A model generated the notes under the pieces. It was given only the letters and a program-made list of their open reading frames with translations, did no database searches and was not told where the DNA came from. A DNA stretch of 64,000 nt from Sphingopyxis sp. LC81 (lineage in GTDB: Bacteria; Pseudomonadota; Alphaproteobacteria; Sphingomonadales; Sphingomonadaceae): the NCBI RefSeq assembly GCF_000756375.1, contig NZ_JNFD01000021.1, forward strand, positions 186,001 through 250,000. The letters are read 5' to 3'. The translations under genes were made by a program, and so were the position numbers. The number at the start of each line of letters is the position of its first letter. Within the stretch, counting starts at the first letter, position 1. This document shows, one piece after another, positions 15,878 through 24,830 of the stretch.

Positions 15878-18059
15878 GCGAAGATGCAGACTCGGCGGTG
15901 CCGCACCTCGGCTTCCTATCCTCGGCCATGCGGTCCCACATTGCGAAGCGCTCCGGGAATGGGGCGTCTGCATCGCGCTTGCCCAGCAGCCAATAGTCGA
16001 ACCATGCTATATTTTCGCGCATGGCGAGCATCCGGTTCGACGGAATATGAAAAATGTGCGTCTCGTCGGATGCCGGGCTGGCGCCAGGATAGTAGGTTAG
16101 CTGGGTCGGTACTTTTGCTGCCCGGAGAGCATCGAACAGTTCGGCCTGCGACGGGGAGGCGGCCGCGACCTGCTGCAAGACCGGTGTGCAGACTTTCGTG
16201 GCGTTGAGGGAGGGAGCGAAGCGGCGATATTGTTCCCAATGCTCGCTCATCGGGGACCCGCCATAGACGGGGTCGTAGCTCGCCGGCCATCCGGCGTAGC
16301 CGGAAGGCTCTAGGAAGCCGCCATCGCCGCTCGACGCGGCATTGAAGATTTTGGTCTGTGTGACCGCGACATTGACCATTTGCGCACCGCGGCTGTAGCC
16401 CGCGATGCCGACGCGGGCAGGGTCGACGAGGCCCTCGGCCGCAACGTCGTTCACGGCGTCCACGAGGCTATGGACGCCCTCAATCCAGATGAGCTGTCGC
16501 ACGGTCTCCGGATCTGGGGGGCCATTACCTCGGGACCAAGCGCTGTAGGCCGCGCGCAGATCCGAGGATTGATAGGGCAACGGATCGTTGATCAACAGCA
16601 CTACATAGCCGCGCTCCGCAAAGAGTTGAGCAGGATAGTTCCACTGGTTTTCTGCCTTGGCGAAGCGCTCGTCGGCGTCAAAGCCGTGCGTGATTACGAT
16701 CGCAGGATAACGTGTGCCGGGACGAAAGTCTCGCGGGTAGAGGATATACCCCGAAGCCTTGTAGCCGTTGCGATTGATCCAAGTTCTGGCGCGCGCCTGG
16801 AGCGGCATGATCTCCTCATGGCGAGGCGACACCGTCACAATGGGCTCGACGGCGCCGCGGGCAAGGTCGACACGAACAAGTCTTGGCGGCGTCGACACGC
16901 TTTCCTCGACGCAGATCGCAACACTGAGCGGATCATCGAAACTGCACTTGGTGAGGCTGCCGGTGCCAGTGATTTCGCGCACGCCGGTTCTTTCCACCAG
17001 CACGAGGCCATAACGTGATGTCTCCAGGTTGCGCGTGCCGACGATTGCCTTCCGCCCATCGCGACTGGACGCGTAATTGCTGTCGCTGATAGCGAAAGGG
17101 AATTGGCCATAGCGGTGGCGCCGCTTGCCAGAGCCATTTTCCACAAGGTCGAGAGCTGGTCCGATGCCCGTGGCGGAAAGTGTGCCACCCCGCGGTCCCC
17201 TAAGCATCGCCAGAGTGCGCGCGTCACGCTCGTTCGATACGATGCGGATGATCTTCTGCCTGCGGTTCCATGCGCGCGTCTCGAAAACGCTGCCGGGCGA
17301 GCCATCGGGCGCCTCGGTTCTGAAAAGAATTTCGTCACCGCGCCAAATAACCTTGCCACCTGCGTGCATCGCCATTCGATCGCTGGTCGGACGGGTGATG
17401 ATCCTGTCGATGCTTCCGTCCGGCGCGCGCAGGAAAAAATCGACTTCTGCCTCAATTGACGATCGCCTGCGGCTGCGCAGACGGGTCACTCCCTCGTCGA
17501 AGCGGACAGGAGGTGGACCAGACTTTGCCTTTAGCTGCGAATACCAGAGCGATTGTCCGTCAGGGGACCAGTCGTAAGCCAAGATTCCAATCTCGAGCGG
17601 CGGAGCTCCGCCACCCATAGCTACGGAGAGATCCGCCTTGCCGACTGAGACCAACTCGGGGTTCTTGATCTCCGGACTTATCTTGCCAGCGGCCGAGATC
17701 CGGTAAAGCTGAAGCCCTTCGCCGATATCGAGAAGTGCGCTCCAGTCTCCAGTCCCCGGAATATTCTCGAACGATCTCGCGATGTCGGCGCTCGCAATAT
17801 TTCGCTGCGTCCTCGCATCTATATCGACGATCCGGATCTGCGCCCGTGTACGCTTCGCTTCCGCGTCGGCGGCTTCTGCAGCGTAAATCGCAAAGCGGCC
17901 GTCCGCTGAAAGCGCGAGTTCGTTTACCTCTGGTACCAGCAGGATATCCTCAAACGTCCAGGGTCGGCCCTTTCTCTCCCCCGCCGGGGAGGCAGGGGAG
18001 AGGGCCACGGCGGCAAGGAACGCCGCGGCGAACAGACCGGTCTTGTGGCGGTTCAGCAT
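15756..18059 (-). CDS. Lasso peptide isopeptidase (S9 prolyl-oligopeptidase fold)
   Basis: A 767-residue exported hydrolase predicted to cut the isopeptide bond of the matured lasso peptide. A signal peptide (about 1-26) precedes a beta-propeller region (about 35-420) and an alpha/beta-hydrolase domain. The nucleophile is Ser556 in GYSRG and the His is 668 in DETHIFHIP. No Asp occupies the usual S9 acid position; Glu640 stands there instead, which agrees with the Ser-Glu-His arrangement I recall for AtxE2. ATG 18059 has GGTGAGG upstream and starts 10 bases after the receptor stop; a GTG at 18080 is less likely. About 50 C-terminal residues after the hydrolase fold are encoded opposite the cyclase 3-prime end. 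Confidence 0.88.
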   Translation of the reverse strand: MLNRHKTGLFAAAFLAAVALSPASPAGERKGRPWTFEDILLVPEVNELALSADGRFAIYAAEAADAEAKRTRAQIRIVDIDARTQRNIASADIARSFENIPGTGDWSALLDIGEGLQLYRISAAGKISPEIKNPELVSVGKADLSVAMGGGAPPLEIGILAYDWSPDGQSLWYSQLKAKSGPPPVRFDEGVTRLRSRRRSSIEAEVDFFLRAPDGSIDRIITRPTSDRMAMHAGGKVIWRGDEILFRTEAPDGSPGSVFETRAWNRRQKIIRIVSNERDARTLAMLRGPRGGTLSATGIGPALDLVENGSGKRRHRYGQFPFAISDSNYASSRDGRKAIVGTRNLETSRYGLVLVERTGVREITGTGSLTKCSFDDPLSVAICVEESVSTPPRLVRVDLARGAVEPIVTVSPRHEEIMPLQARARTWINRNGYKASGYILYPRDFRPGTRYPAIVITHGFDADERFAKAENQWNYPAQLFAERGYVVLLINDPLPYQSSDLRAAYSAWSRGNGPPDPETVRQLIWIEGVHSLVDAVNDVAAEGLVDPARVGIAGYSRGAQMVNVAVTQTKIFNAASSGDGGFLEPSGYAGWPASYDPVYGGSPMSEHWEQYRRFAPSLNATKVCTPVLQQVAAASPSQAELFDALRAAKVPTQLTYYPGASPASDETHIFHIPSNRMLAMRENIAWFDYWLLGKRDADAPFPERFAMWDRMAEDRKPRCGTAESASSLNRHSIAAPNSPQRRRQECVAPAHCPARKHLQARPGWIYR

Positions 18060-18069
18060 GGCCTTGACC

Positions 18070-20610
18070 TCACCAATCACGGCTGATCGTCAAGGCAAGA
18101 AAACGCCCGATGGCCGAATAATTCGTCGAATCGAAGGGCGTGTCGTTCGGCGCCGCCACGAGTATTTGCTCCGGCTTCGCATTCAATATGTTGAGGGCAC
18201 TAACCGTGACGTCGGCAACGCCCGCGATCTTGATGCGGCCGGTGAGATCGATGGTCGCAACCGGAGAAATCTGAATCGGTACTGCGCGGCGTCGGTCCGT
18301 CACACCGCCCGTGAAACTCGAGAAGGCCGCGACCGTAAACTGGTCGCCGTCATAAGTCGCGCCGCCTCGCGCGCGAAAATGCGGCGGGTTGAAGATATTC
18401 CCCGCGAGGTCAGTGATCGGCAGATCGGGAAGCAGACGCTGTTGGCTGTCTAGCCAAGTCGCTCCGGCGCTGAGGGTCAGTGATCGGCCCACGCTCAGGT
18501 GAACGCGATAGCGGATTGCGAGATCGGCACCGCGATATCTCTGCTCGGCGATATTGCGGTCGCGCCCGTCCAGAAGAGCAACGACATTTGCCGGATCGTA
18601 GGGGCCGGTCGTGCCGTTCGCCAGCGGGCCAGCGGCGCCCGCGATCGCGGCGTTGAGTTCGGCCGCGGTCGGGTTGAAGGTCACGAGCTGCGAGTAGAGC
18701 GGGTCGGTAAGGACTCCTAGCACCGATCTCAGCGGCGGTGCGACCCGATCTCGATAGTCGATATTGAAAAGGCTCGTTACGATTTCGAGGCGTGAGGACG
18801 GGCGGAACGTGGCGCTTAGCGTCATATTCTCCGAGCGTTCAGGACCGACCTCCGGATTGGGGCCGCCGATGTAAACGAAGGTCGAGCCTGCCGGAAACTG
18901 CGTGCCATAACCAGTGACCGGCACGAGGCTTGCCGAGTATCCGGTATACTGCTGGATGAGCGTCGGCATCTTGAAGGACCGGCCCCAGGAGACACCGAGA
19001 CTGAACTCGGGCACGGGTGAATAGACCAGCCCCAACTTCGGCGTCACAATGCTGCCCGAGTCCGAATAATCCTCCCAGCGCAAAGCTGCGGTGAAGGAGG
19101 CGCGATAGGCGAAGCCGAGGTTCTGATCCGGACTTGCCAGTGGAACGAACAATTCGCCGTAAGCGAATTTATTCTCTCGCGCCGGCGTGATGTTGCGCCC
19201 GGAAAATTCGCCGTGAATGCGATTCTGACGCCAACCTCCGCCCGCTGCTAGCCGGACATCGCCCGCGGGCAGGGCGAACAGCGGGCCCTCCGCGCCTGCC
19301 TCGATCGCGATATTGCGATTGTCGAAGATCCGGATCAGCTTGGCGGCAACGCCATTGGTGAAATTGTCGGTAACGCCGTAGGTCTTGTCTGTGCCGTAGA
19401 ACCCCGTCAGGCGCGTTTTCCAGTCACCACCGAACTCGATCTCGAGTGTCGGGGCGATGCCGAATGTCTCGAACTCATTTACAACCCGGGTCCCGCGGGT
19501 TTCGATCGGCCGATCGACGAACAGGCCGCGCACCGACGTCATGTCGCCGCGCTTGTAGATGATGTCTGCCTTGAGGCGCACGCCCGGGGCGAACTGCTGG
19601 TGGGCGCTCAGGAGCACGCTATGGCGCTTCAGATCGGGATAGAAAGTAGAGGCGGGGTTGCTGCTTGACGAAAAACTGCGATCGCTGGCGCGGATCGCGC
19701 TGTTGTCGAAATAGTCATAAACTGCAAGGATGCCGCCGGTCGACCATTTGGTTCCGCCAAGCACGCTAAACTGCTGTTGGAAATTACCGCCATCGGTCGA
19801 GCCGCCAATCCGCGCAGTCGTCGTGAGCCCTTCATAGTCCTTGCGCAGGAGGATATTGACCACGCCCGCGACGGCGTCGGCACCATAAATCGCTGATGCG
19901 CCGTCGGTGACGATCTCGATGCGCTCGACTGCGGCGACAGGGATCGCGCTCACGTCGATCACGCTGTTCGTCCCGCTATAGGCGAAGCGGTTGCCGTTCA
20001 GCAGGGTGAGGGTAGCGTTGGGACCGATGCCGCGAAGGTTGAAGGTCGACGCGCCGTTGACGTTCGCATTTTCGTTTTGCGTGCCTTGGGCCGAGCCGAT
20101 TCCCGGGTTCTGGCCACCTCCGAAATTCTGGGGAAGACTGCGGGCCACTTCGCCAAGATCAGCCAAGCCGGCGTTCTTGATGTCTTGGTTCGTGATCGTG
20201 ATGACGGGGGCGGCCGGAGGAGCGCCCTCAATGCGCGTTCCCGTTACCACAATGGCTTCCTCGGAGGCCTGGTCCGCGGGCGCACCGGACCTCGGTCGCA
20301 CCCTAATCACCACCGACCCATTGTCGAACCGGGCTACCAGCGATGTCCCTTGCAGCAGCCTTTCAATTGCCTCTTTGGCCGTAAAGATTCCGCGCAGCGG
20401 AGATACGGAAACGCCGTTTACCTCTTCCGCTGCGGCATAGAGTTCCCAGTCGGCCGTTGCCGCGACCGTTCTCAACGCATCGCCCAAGTCCTGTGCCGGA
20501 ATGTCGAACATGTAGCGCTCGGTTTCCTGAGCGGCCAACTCCAGCGGTGACAACACCATGATTGCGCCGGCCAGTAGCGCCGGTACCGTGCGTGATTTCC
20601 AAATCTTCAT
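18070..20610 (-). CDS. TonB-dependent receptor with signalling (STN) domain
   Basis: An 846-residue outer-membrane receptor. A signal peptide ends near LAAQE (about 28). An STN domain (about 33-105) follows, the periplasmic part that FecA-type receptors use to contact an anti-sigma factor. Next come a TonB-box-like stretch EEAIVVTGTRI, a plug domain (about 125-240, with GATLTLLNGNRF-type sequence and DGASAIYGADAVAGVVNI) and a beta-barrel ending in Trp. It lies between fecR and the isopeptidase, so the likely ligand is the lasso peptide. A siderophore or other substrate cannot be excluded from sequence. GGGGAGG precedes the ATG. Confidence 0.9.
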   Translation of the reverse strand: MKIWKSRTVPALLAGAIMVLSPLELAAQETERYMFDIPAQDLGDALRTVAATADWELYAAAEEVNGVSVSPLRGIFTAKEAIERLLQGTSLVARFDNGSVVIRVRPRSGAPADQASEEAIVVTGTRIEGAPPAAPVITITNQDIKNAGLADLGEVARSLPQNFGGGQNPGIGSAQGTQNENANVNGASTFNLRGIGPNATLTLLNGNRFAYSGTNSVIDVSAIPVAAVERIEIVTDGASAIYGADAVAGVVNILLRKDYEGLTTTARIGGSTDGGNFQQQFSVLGGTKWSTGGILAVYDYFDNSAIRASDRSFSSSSNPASTFYPDLKRHSVLLSAHQQFAPGVRLKADIIYKRGDMTSVRGLFVDRPIETRGTRVVNEFETFGIAPTLEIEFGGDWKTRLTGFYGTDKTYGVTDNFTNGVAAKLIRIFDNRNIAIEAGAEGPLFALPAGDVRLAAGGGWRQNRIHGEFSGRNITPARENKFAYGELFVPLASPDQNLGFAYRASFTAALRWEDYSDSGSIVTPKLGLVYSPVPEFSLGVSWGRSFKMPTLIQQYTGYSASLVPVTGYGTQFPAGSTFVYIGGPNPEVGPERSENMTLSATFRPSSRLEIVTSLFNIDYRDRVAPPLRSVLGVLTDPLYSQLVTFNPTAAELNAAIAGAAGPLANGTTGPYDPANVVALLDGRDRNIAEQRYRGADLAIRYRVHLSVGRSLTLSAGATWLDSQQRLLPDLPITDLAGNIFNPPHFRARGGATYDGDQFTVAAFSSFTGGVTDRRRAVPIQISPVATIDLTGRIKIAGVADVTVSALNILNAKPEQILVAAPNDTPFDSTNYSAIGRFLALTISRDW

Positions 20611-20627
20611 AAAGCCTCCCCGAATTG

Positions 20628-20644
20628 CCTGCGCCGCGCGCAGG
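20628..20644 (-). promoter_or_regulatory. Hairpin in the leader of the TonB receptor gene
   Basis: CCTGCGC and GCGCAGG form a perfect 7-bp stem around CGC in the 92-base gap between fecR and the receptor, about 18 bases ahead of its start. It could dampen readthrough from the sigma-fecR pair or shape translation of the receptor. Role inferred only from position. Confidence 0.4.
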
Positions 20645-20702
20645 GCTATCGGGAATGCTTCGACAAGTATGGAGAGGCCGACCTTAGGCGGCCCGTGATA
20701 TT

Positions 20703-21719
20703 TTATTGGCTGCGGAGGTATATGCCGTCCGGACGACGATGAATCTTCAGATCAAACAGATCCGCGATCCGTTTCAGGAACATCTCCGTGTCACTGATCT
20801 TGAAACGCCCTGCTGCATTTCGCTTGGCAAGCTTTGGATCTGCCACAATAATTGGAACAGATGCGTACCTGTTGGCTTCTAAAACGAGCTGATCCAGCGG
20901 GATTGAACGATGCTCTGCCCAACCGGACGGCCACTCCGCCGACGAATTGGCGCGGGGCCGAGCAGTGGAACGGGCGTGCTGATCGTCAGCCCTGTATTGG
21001 AGCGCCGTGCGGATTCGGAGCGATTGCGGCGCTGCGGCTGCGGAGGCCGTGCGCGACGCCGAGGCAAGATCGGCTTTCCCGCTGATCAATTCCACCAGGA
21101 CCTGCCGGTCGTCGTTTATCATCACGTCGACGACGCCGTCGTTCGTCGTCACGACGCCTTGACCAGCCGCGAGGCGGAAAGGACGGGCGTTATTGACAAC
21201 CCTCACCCGAGCCCGGCCTTGTGCCACGCGCACATACCTTGTTCCTGGGGATATCGATACCTCAATCCTTGTGTCGGAATCGAGCGTTGCCGTTGATCCA
21301 TCCTCGAGTTGGAAACTGCGAATTTCGCCGCGTTTGGTCGCCAGTGGTTCCGCAGCGTGGGCAGATAAATCGACGTCCGAACCCGGGATTGGTGTTCCCC
21401 CGGCGCTGATTGTGATCGTAAACACGAAAATTGCCGCAGCGGCCGCGCCAACCATGATCCAGCGTCTCTGTGGGCGCGTGACGAGTTTTGTGGTGTTTGC
21501 CTCGCCGGTTAGCCCGGAAGATTTGAGTATCTCGGCTTGGGTGATCACGCGAGAATAGCGATCATAGGCCTGCTTGTGGCGGGGTGATGCCGCCAGCCAT
21601 TGCTCGAATTGCTCCTGAAGCTGTTCGGTCACCTCGCCGCGCATCCTTATGCTCCATGCAAGAGCATCATCTTTGCGGAGGTCATTGCTCCCAGATTTCG
21701 CGATGTCATTGTCATTCAT
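20703..21719 (-). CDS. FecR-type anti-sigma factor
   Basis: A 338-residue protein with a cytoplasmic N-terminal DUF4880 region (WLAASPRHKQAYDRY, about 42-56), a single membrane helix (about 88-108), a periplasmic FecR domain and a C-terminal STN-like segment (about 290-335). In FecIRA-type systems this protein holds the sigma factor until the loaded receptor touches its periplasmic end. Its ATG at 21719 overlaps the sigma stop (ATGAATGA), which indicates tight co-expression. The position next to the receptor and isopeptidase suggests it reports lasso peptide at the outer membrane. Confidence 0.9.
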   Translation of the reverse strand: MNDNDIAKSGSNDLRKDDALAWSIRMRGEVTEQLQEQFEQWLAASPRHKQAYDRYSRVITQAEILKSSGLTGEANTTKLVTRPQRRWIMVGAAAAAIFVFTITISAGGTPIPGSDVDLSAHAAEPLATKRGEIRSFQLEDGSTATLDSDTRIEVSISPGTRYVRVAQGRARVRVVNNARPFRLAAGQGVVTTNDGVVDVMINDDRQVLVELISGKADLASASRTASAAAAPQSLRIRTALQYRADDQHARSTARPRANSSAEWPSGWAEHRSIPLDQLVLEANRYASVPIIVADPKLAKRNAAGRFKISDTEMFLKRIADLFDLKIHRRPDGIYLRSQ

Positions 21720-22332
21720 CGAGCGGGTCCACCACTTGTGCGATATGTGCCAGCGCTTTCATCATATGATATTCAACCGTTGCGATGCTGATACCTAGAC
21801 GCTGATGAATCTCGCGATAGCTAAGTTCCTCGACGCGGTGCATCACAAAAACGCGTCTCGTCTTCTCGCTGAGATCTGTAACGGCGCGCTCATAGAGCCG
21901 GAGGAGATCGGCAGCTTCCATTTCAAGTTCTTGCTCCGGCGGACTGGCAAGATCATGTCCATCCTCGAGGGGAAGAAGGACGATCCTATTACGCCGGCTA
22001 CTGACTGCGCGATTTATCAGCAGGTTTCGGGCAATGCGCTGGAGGAAGGCAGCCGGGTTTGCGAGGCGATGCCGCTGTTCGCTGCCGACGGCACGCAAGA
22101 ACACTTCCTGCATCAAATCAGGCGCTGCTTCTGGACCAACGTGTCGGCCAAGGTACCGTAGCAAGACGGCGCCGCCATCGCGATAGGCTCTGTCCAATGT
22201 GCAGTTAACCTCGTTCGGAGCTCGGGCGGCCGTTGACAAGTTGACCGGCTTTTCCACCTCTTCGGTAGGGTCCGGCGTGGCAGGCAGGAGTGCGCGCGTA
22301 AGACGGCGGCGTTTGAATGAAGAAAATGCCAA
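21712..22332 (-). CDS. ECF sigma factor of the FecI type
   Basis: A 206-residue extracytoplasmic-function sigma factor. Region 2 spans about 45-110 (LMQEVFLRAVG and FLQRIARNLLINRAVSSRRN) and region 4 about 140-200, with the helix-turn-helix ELSYREIHQRLGISIATVEYH. It should direct RNA polymerase to promoters of this locus, including the receptor gene. The N-terminal 40 residues are basic and Pro-rich and are not part of the conserved domain, so a start further inside is possible. It is the first gene of the sigma, fecR, receptor, isopeptidase run. Confidence 0.9.
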   Translation of the reverse strand: MAFSSFKRRRLTRALLPATPDPTEEVEKPVNLSTAARAPNEVNCTLDRAYRDGGAVLLRYLGRHVGPEAAPDLMQEVFLRAVGSEQRHRLANPAAFLQRIARNLLINRAVSSRRNRIVLLPLEDGHDLASPPEQELEMEAADLLRLYERAVTDLSEKTRRVFVMHRVEELSYREIHQRLGISIATVEYHMMKALAHIAQVVDPLDE

Positions 22333-22624
22333 AGGATTTATCTAGAATGGCAGTACGAGCACGCAGGCTGTCACCCGCACGCACGTCGTTCATCGCTTTC
22401 CCGCCGTTAAATTGCGCTGTGGCAATTTCATGGTCGGGCCACCCGTCCGGCAGGGACAGGCGTTTATAATGCGTGACGGCACTTCCACGCGGCGGCTGCC
22501 ATTTTGCACGCTGCGCCACGGCGTCATGCCGATGACTGTGAAGATTGGCAAGCAAAACGCTGCGGGGGAAGGTGTATAGATACATCAATTTCTCCCGACA
22601 TGAAATTCGGCAGTCTTGCCGAGA

Positions 22625-23239
22625 TCACGGCGAGCTTGGTCGGTCCGTAGGCAATGTCATCAGCCGAATATATTGCTGTACCGCAGCAATGCGTCGGTGG
22701 AAATATCGTTCGATAGCGCTTCGCAATTTGGTGCCGCTTGGGTCATCGTTCGCTGCGGCTACAATGTCTTCTAGGTCCAATGCAGTGTCATTAAAAATAT
22801 GGGGATCGAAACGGCGAATTGGATGGAGGCGATCGTTTCTCTTTGAGATTTCCGCGACCAGCTCACGATTGCCAGATCGGCTTGCCAGTTGCAGGAATAA
22901 ACCTGCGGCTTGGTCCGGATAAGACCCATCCTCTAAAATCGCAGGCGAATCTGTTGAAGAGCAAATGATTGGGATGAGAAGAAGGTTTCGATAATGTTCA
23001 AATATATGTCTCAGTCTTAATTCATCTATTGTTGGAACGAAGAAGCCTTGGTCGGGGACGTACGAGATCATCTCTTCCGCTGCCAGTTGATGAAAAACTT
23101 CCCGAACTGGTATGACGGTGACTGATAGCCTCTGGGCAATTTGCCTCGCTTCCAGACGCGAGCCACACGGCCTTTCTCCATCCAAAAGAAGCCGCTTGAT
23201 TGCGCGGTAAACGGCTTCGCGAACGCGTGCGGTGGGCAT
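22625..23239 (-). CDS. GntR family transcriptional regulator
   Basis: A 204-residue protein from ATG 23239. The N-terminal winged helix (about 1-65) contains the GntR pattern RLEARQIAQRLSVTVIPVREVFHQLAAEEMISYVP across its recognition helices. The C-terminal part is helical and resembles the FCD effector domain of the FadR subgroup, which binds a metal and a carboxylate in many members. It starts 4 bases after the small protein gene upstream and ends 292 bases before the sigma gene. It may control the lasso operon or the uptake genes, but its ligand is unknown. The in-frame extension to 23305 overlaps the small gene and is unlikely. Confidence 0.8.
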   Translation of the reverse strand: MPTARVREAVYRAIKRLLLDGERPCGSRLEARQIAQRLSVTVIPVREVFHQLAAEEMISYVPDQGFFVPTIDELRLRHIFEHYRNLLLIPIICSSTDSPAILEDGSYPDQAAGLFLQLASRSGNRELVAEISKRNDRLHPIRRFDPHIFNDTALDLEDIVAAANDDPSGTKLRSAIERYFHRRIAAVQQYIRLMTLPTDRPSSP

Positions 23240-23243
23240 GGGG

Positions 23244-23432
23244 CTAGTGCAATCTGACTTGCGCCAATTCACGGAGCATTTGTCCGCAACCTTGGCGCAC
23301 GGCATCGATGGTCACGCGGCATTCGGCCGACCTGCTACCCTGATGAATCAGATCTCTGGCGAAGAGCGAGATTGACGAACGGTGAAGCTCCAACTCGCCC
23401 TTTATCGGTTCCTGTGTCTTGCGATCGGTCAT
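23244..23432 (-). CDS. 62-residue protein of unknown function upstream of gntR
   Basis: A short ORF with GGAGGA ahead of ATG 23432, at slightly long spacing, that ends 4 bases before the GntR start. The protein is charged and soluble, with one Cys (SAECRVT) and a second (QGCGQML), and is probably helical. I recognise no family. The tight spacing suggests translation coupled to gntR, so it might modulate the regulator or be a small leader protein. Confidence 0.45.
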   Translation of the reverse strand: MTDRKTQEPIKGELELHRSSISLFARDLIHQGSRSAECRVTIDAVRQGCGQMLRELAQVRLH

Positions 23433-24529
23433 TTAGAACAGATCCTCCATCACGCTCTTAAAAACTCCATCTCTCCGTCGACTTATGTCTAATCTAGGCC
23501 GAATCGGCAAGGTGCCGCACATTTTGTGTATGTCGAGTCGGAGAAAAAGTCAACATTACGCGATGAGAATATTGAAAATGGTAGCTTGTGGATGTTTAAG
23601 GATAGTTTGATACTTTTAACTAGCTTGTTCACGGCTTCAGGATATTTGAAGAAAATGATATTAATTTAGAAGATAGTTCAAGATCTTTTGAGGGGCTTCA
23701 TTTTATCGTGACGGACGGAAAGCCAAGATCTTTGTGGAAGTTTTTCTGCGCTTCTCGGCTCTGCGGGGCATCGAAGCGCGGTGTGGAAGAGAGCGATGCC
23801 CGCAAAGCAGCTTTTGAAGTTGCTGCTGCAGCTGCCCCAATGGTGGTGCGGGGGTGAGCGTCGCAATAGCAGCTCAGCTCATGACTAGCTCTTCGCGAGG
23901 CGCAACCAAACCGATCCGATCTCGACCCGCCAGCCAGGCTTGCGTTTCAGGAATCGGCCGAAGTCGCCGTTTTCCTCAAGCGCGTCGGTCGCGGCTACGC
24001 ACGCCAATCTGTCGCGCTACACTCACTGAGGCGCCATATTGTACGAGCGCCGGCTCGCGTTCGACGGCACTGGCACGGCTATTCGCGGCGAGAGCTGTCG
24101 CCCCGATGGCACTGACCGGGCGGGCGAAGTGATGTTCAACGCCGACAAGTTCATCCACGATTCCTGCGCCATTTGCTGCGGCTTCGCACATGAGATGAAA
24201 TTCCGGGCAGACGGGTTGGAGGTCCGGTCGATATTGCTGCTTCTTCGCCGATACGGCTGGAGTGGTGTTTTGGCGTGTTACCCAAACTCTTGACCATTGC
24301 GCCAAACCAACTCTGCTGGGGCGCATCTGACGAATGCGCGACCAGTGGGAGACCAGTGAAAGGGAAGGGGAGGATATCAGAGATCGCTGCAGCAGATTTG
24401 CAAATGTGAAAGAGGGAAGGAGCCAGCGGACGCCGTCCGCCGATGCCTTCGATGTCGTCCGCTTCATGAATGCGGGCAGCGACATTGACCCGTAATGGGC
24501 CTCTACGGGCGACTGCCGGAACGTAAAAA
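23433..24529. other. Degenerate intergenic stretch
   Basis: About 1.1 kb with no gene I can support. The part at 23480-23700 is strongly AT-rich. Several overlapping frames stay open between 23850 and 24680 on both strands (for example 23976-24599 and 24151-24681, minus), but none has a ribosome site, consistent composition or a motif I recognise. The stretch looks like decayed coding DNA. Confidence 0.5.
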
Positions 24530-24778
24530 ATGATCTGCCTCGCACTGAAAAACCGCCGGCTAATTCGCAAGTTGGCGCGGGGGCTGCGGCAGATGGCACC
24601 GCGCGACCGTAAGATATTTCTGGGACATTTCGTTGAAGAGGCGACCTTCATAGAACTTGCGAATCTACATTCAATCAGCATTCCTGAAGTGGAAGCGGCG
24701 CTGGGTCGCGGGCTTGAGATAGTCGCCGATATCCTTGAGCCTGAGCCGCCGCGCTGGTGGCGGTTTTGGCGGCACTAA
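24530..24778 (+). CDS. Stand-alone sigma region-4-like HTH protein
   Basis: An 82-residue protein whose middle, QMAPRDRKIFLGHFVEEAT and IELANLHSISIPEVEAALGR, matches the shape of sigma-70 region 4: a proline-started helix with an R..F..H core, then a helix-turn-helix. There is no region 2, so it cannot be a complete sigma factor. It ends in the aromatic-basic tail RWWRFWRH, which might contact a membrane or nucleic acid. Such orphan region-4 proteins could act as DNA-binding adaptors or as partners for a sigma factor. Its start overlaps low-complexity frames and could lie a few codons downstream. Confidence 0.55.
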   Translation: MICLALKNRRLIRKLARGLRQMAPRDRKIFLGHFVEEATFIELANLHSISIPEVEAALGRGLEIVADILEPEPPRWWRFWRH

Positions 24779-24830
24779 GCGCGTTTGGCGCTTGCCAATC
24801 AGTGGCCAGCCGGACAGGGTGAAGCACATC

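Noticed and set aside
22205..22588. 127-codon minus-strand frame ahead of and overlapping the ECF sigma start
   Set aside because: One third of it is a shadow of the sigma gene, and there is no ribosome site or recognised motif.
23976..24681. Two overlapping minus-strand frames (207 and 176 codons) between gntR and the sigma-4-like gene
   Set aside because: They exclude each other, lack ribosome sites and show no family; treated as decayed DNA.
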